Assembly: GCA_029880275.1 (NCBI GenBank)
Contig: JAOUOQ010000007.1
Coordinates: 1-23,705 of the forward strand
Direction of reading: 5' to 3'
From: Candidatus Aminicenantota bacterium
GTDB lineage: Bacteria; Acidobacteriota; B3-B38; Guanabaribacteriales; B3-B38
DNA length: 23,705 nucleotides
Part shown: positions 22,457-23,705 of the stretch, in pieces
Position numbering within the stretch: position 1 is the stretch's first letter
Layout of the letters: the number at the start of each line of letters is the position of its first letter
Position numbers and translations under genes: made by a program
The notes under the pieces: generated by a model
Told to the model about the DNA's origin: nothing
Databases searched by the model: none
What the model saw: the letters and a program-made list of their open reading frames with translations, nothing else

Positions 22457-23578
22457 CTATTTCCTTTTTGAGAGGAGGTCTTGAAACTGCATCATAAGAG
22501 TAGCAGATGATTCACCTTTGAGTGTGGATACTAATTTATATGACTGGTCCAATTGAGCTTTCTGCTGAACAAGAACAGGAGGTCTGGGGAGTATTTCCTC
22601 CTGATGGAGAAGCTTGAGAATTTCCCAGGAGGCTTCGTGAAAAGCGATGACAAAGGACTGGTCAGTGGTGAGCTTCAGCCTTGTGCTCAACGCCTCGGTG
22701 TCTATTGCCTTTCCTATCTCGCTGGCGTATTGCTCGCCCAGCTGTTTGAAGAGATTGTATCTCGGGCTCCCTTTCTCATAGGTGAGGACTCTAAGCTTTT
22801 CCTGATTGTCTATAAATCCATAGGGTAATAATGCGTCTTTGAGCTCAGGTTCTAATGGTGCCTGGGCAACAGCATTCCTGATGATCTCACTTCCGTAGGG
22901 TCCCATAAGCCTATTGATGTGTTCCATGGCTCCCTGGCTGTGAGAGACCGCCATCATGTTTTCTTCCCACTCATAGAAGTTGGTCCCTGCTTGAAATTGA
23001 TTGACCGGAAAAACATAAAAGCTGTAACCCTGGGAGATAAGAATGAGCGGATTTACATGCCCATCCAGCAGCAACTTAAGCCAGGTGAACATAGCCGAGT
23101 CCATCACCACCGACCAGGTGATATGATACAGGCTCTCTTTTTCGCCTTTAAGCTCTTCCTTCAATTCCTGGACAATATGTCTCATAGCCGGGAGCATCTT
23201 TTCCGCCGTCTGCTCCGCCTCATTCAAGAGAAAGACCCTGTCGCTGCCTCGTATCACCGGGAAGGTAAGGCGGTATGTGTCGCCCTCTCTAAGGAGCAGC
23301 TTCCCCCTGCTGAGCTCTTCTAACCTCTGCTCAATTTGAGGGAGTTTTAATTTCCTCAGCTCTGGTAATGTTGCCCCTTCTATGCAGTGGTTCAGTATAA
23401 GATTGTTCTCTTTGTTGTAGAGAAGACTCTGGTCGGGTCCGTTCCCGCTAACTCCAATAAAACCCTGGCTGAAGTCTATCAGAGCGTTATCCTGAGCACA
23501 GGAAAAAAATTGGATGAGGGTTAAAGAAGCAATTATGAGGGCTATTCTTATGAGTGGGAGGTGTTTTCTGCGGGTCAT
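22457..23578 (-). CDS. lipoprotein of unknown function
   Basis: A 373-residue protein with a signal peptide and a weak lipobox (FFSC, Cys27). The mature part has a short winged-helix-like block (about residues 70-115, LPELRKLKLPQIEQRL and GDTYRLTFPVI), a helical stretch with many Glu/Lys (about 120-150) and a segment with Tyr/Trp (QGYSFYVFPVNQF). I recognise no family. The start codon overlaps the upstream stop by one base (TAATG), and AGGAGG lies about 10 bases before the ATG at 23578. The next gene begins 8 bases downstream, so this is an internal gene of the dehydrogenase/phosphatase operon. Confidence 0.72.
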   Translation of the reverse strand: MTRRKHLPLIRIALIIASLTLIQFFSCAQDNALIDFSQGFIGVSGNGPDQSLLYNKENNLILNHCIEGATLPELRKLKLPQIEQRLEELSRGKLLLREGDTYRLTFPVIRGSDRVFLLNEAEQTAEKMLPAMRHIVQELKEELKGEKESLYHITWSVVMDSAMFTWLKLLLDGHVNPLILISQGYSFYVFPVNQFQAGTNFYEWEENMMAVSHSQGAMEHINRLMGPYGSEIIRNAVAQAPLEPELKDALLPYGFIDNQEKLRVLTYEKGSPRYNLFKQLGEQYASEIGKAIDTEALSTRLKLTTDQSFVIAFHEASWEILKLLHQEEILPRPPVLVQQKAQLDQSYKLVSTLKGESSATLMMQFQDLLSKRK

Positions 23579-23705
23579 TATTTCAAGTCCTCCTTCTTTT
23601 TGCGCTTTTCCGAAGCTGGGTTAGTCGAGGGATTGCCAGTAGCCAGAGGAAGCGGGGCAGGTCGCTGCTGGTCTTTATACTGTATCTGATACAGCATATA
23701 GTATA
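23578..23705 (-). CDS. C-terminal end of an upstream operon gene (runs off the window)
   Basis: The frame is open from the right edge of the window to TAA at 23580-23578, about 41 codons. The tail is polar and Pro-rich, ending in a run of Lys/Arg (KRKKKEDLK). Its stop overlaps the lipoprotein start (TAATG), which is why it is read as a real gene. No family can be named from this short part. It is possibly a cytoplasm-facing C-terminal tail after a membrane segment, but the membrane part is outside the window. Confidence 0.5.
   Translation of the reverse strand, partial: YYMLYQIQYKDQQRPAPLPLATGNPSTNPASEKRKKKEDLK

Noticed and set aside
23680..23694. 15-base dyad CTGTATC-T-GATACAG at the right edge
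   Set aside because: It lies inside the reading frame of the partial operon gene, so it is probably chance or coding constraint, and there is no promoter next to it.
1..23705. CRISPR arrays, tRNA, rRNA, insertion sequences, long direct repeats
   Set aside because: None was seen when reading both strands; the repeated amino acid patterns found are TPR and HEAT units, not DNA repeats.

Overview
The window looks like chromosomal DNA of a Gram-negative, didermic bacterium, most plausibly an Acidobacteriota-type lineage (Candidatus Aminicenantes or a relative). This is an inference from gene content, not from a marker gene. The indicators are a TonB-dependent receptor with an N-terminal carboxypeptidase-regulatory-like domain, sulfatase-like/TPR fusion proteins, a GWxTD/TPR protein, an OmpA-type outer membrane protein and a FHA protein. 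Base composition is intermediate: roughly half G+C in most genes, higher in the TonB receptor gene and clearly lower in the radical SAM gene. No rRNA, tRNA, CRISPR array, phage gene, insertion sequence or transposase was seen.

Layout. 1-471 (-) is the start of a HEAT-repeat protein cut by the window edge. A short divergent promoter region with a palindrome over a -10 box leads to a membrane-anchored DUF192 protein (590-1075, +). It converges on an OmpA-family barrel protein (1121-2671, -), which is divergent from an orphan Tat-exported family 5 solute-binding protein (2850-4466, +). A tandem FHA protein (4508-5860, -) follows, then about 470 bp with a strong promoter and a possible gene relic.

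The core of the window is 6330-17632, five large envelope proteins rich in TPRs. They are a secreted regulatory-domain/TPR protein whose stop overlaps (GTGA) the start of a membrane-anchored sulfatase-like/TPR/parvulin triple fusion; a convergent HTH-TM-sulfatase-like-TPR protein; a divergent 897-residue TonB-dependent receptor with an overlapping sigma-54-like/sigma-70-like promoter and a tiny overlapping leader ORF; and a GWxTD/TPR protein. Both sulfatase-like domains carry Thr where a sulfatase needs Cys or Ser, so they are better read as phosphatase- or phosphotransferase-like enzymes. I infer that these genes form an envelope-processing locus, with cytoplasmic sensing or DNA binding by the HTH protein and uptake through the TonB receptor.

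The right part holds an AT-rich B12-binding radical SAM gene (17886-19346, +), a small TIGR04076-type protein (19511-19810, +) and a tightly packed minus-strand operon: a partial gene, a lipoprotein of unknown function, a zinc alcohol dehydrogenase, a MtnX-like HAD phosphatase, and the wreck of a nucleoside-type ABC importer operon. In that wreck the first codons of a BMP lipoprotein are joined directly to a truncated, frameshifted permease, as if about 3 kb of operon had been deleted.
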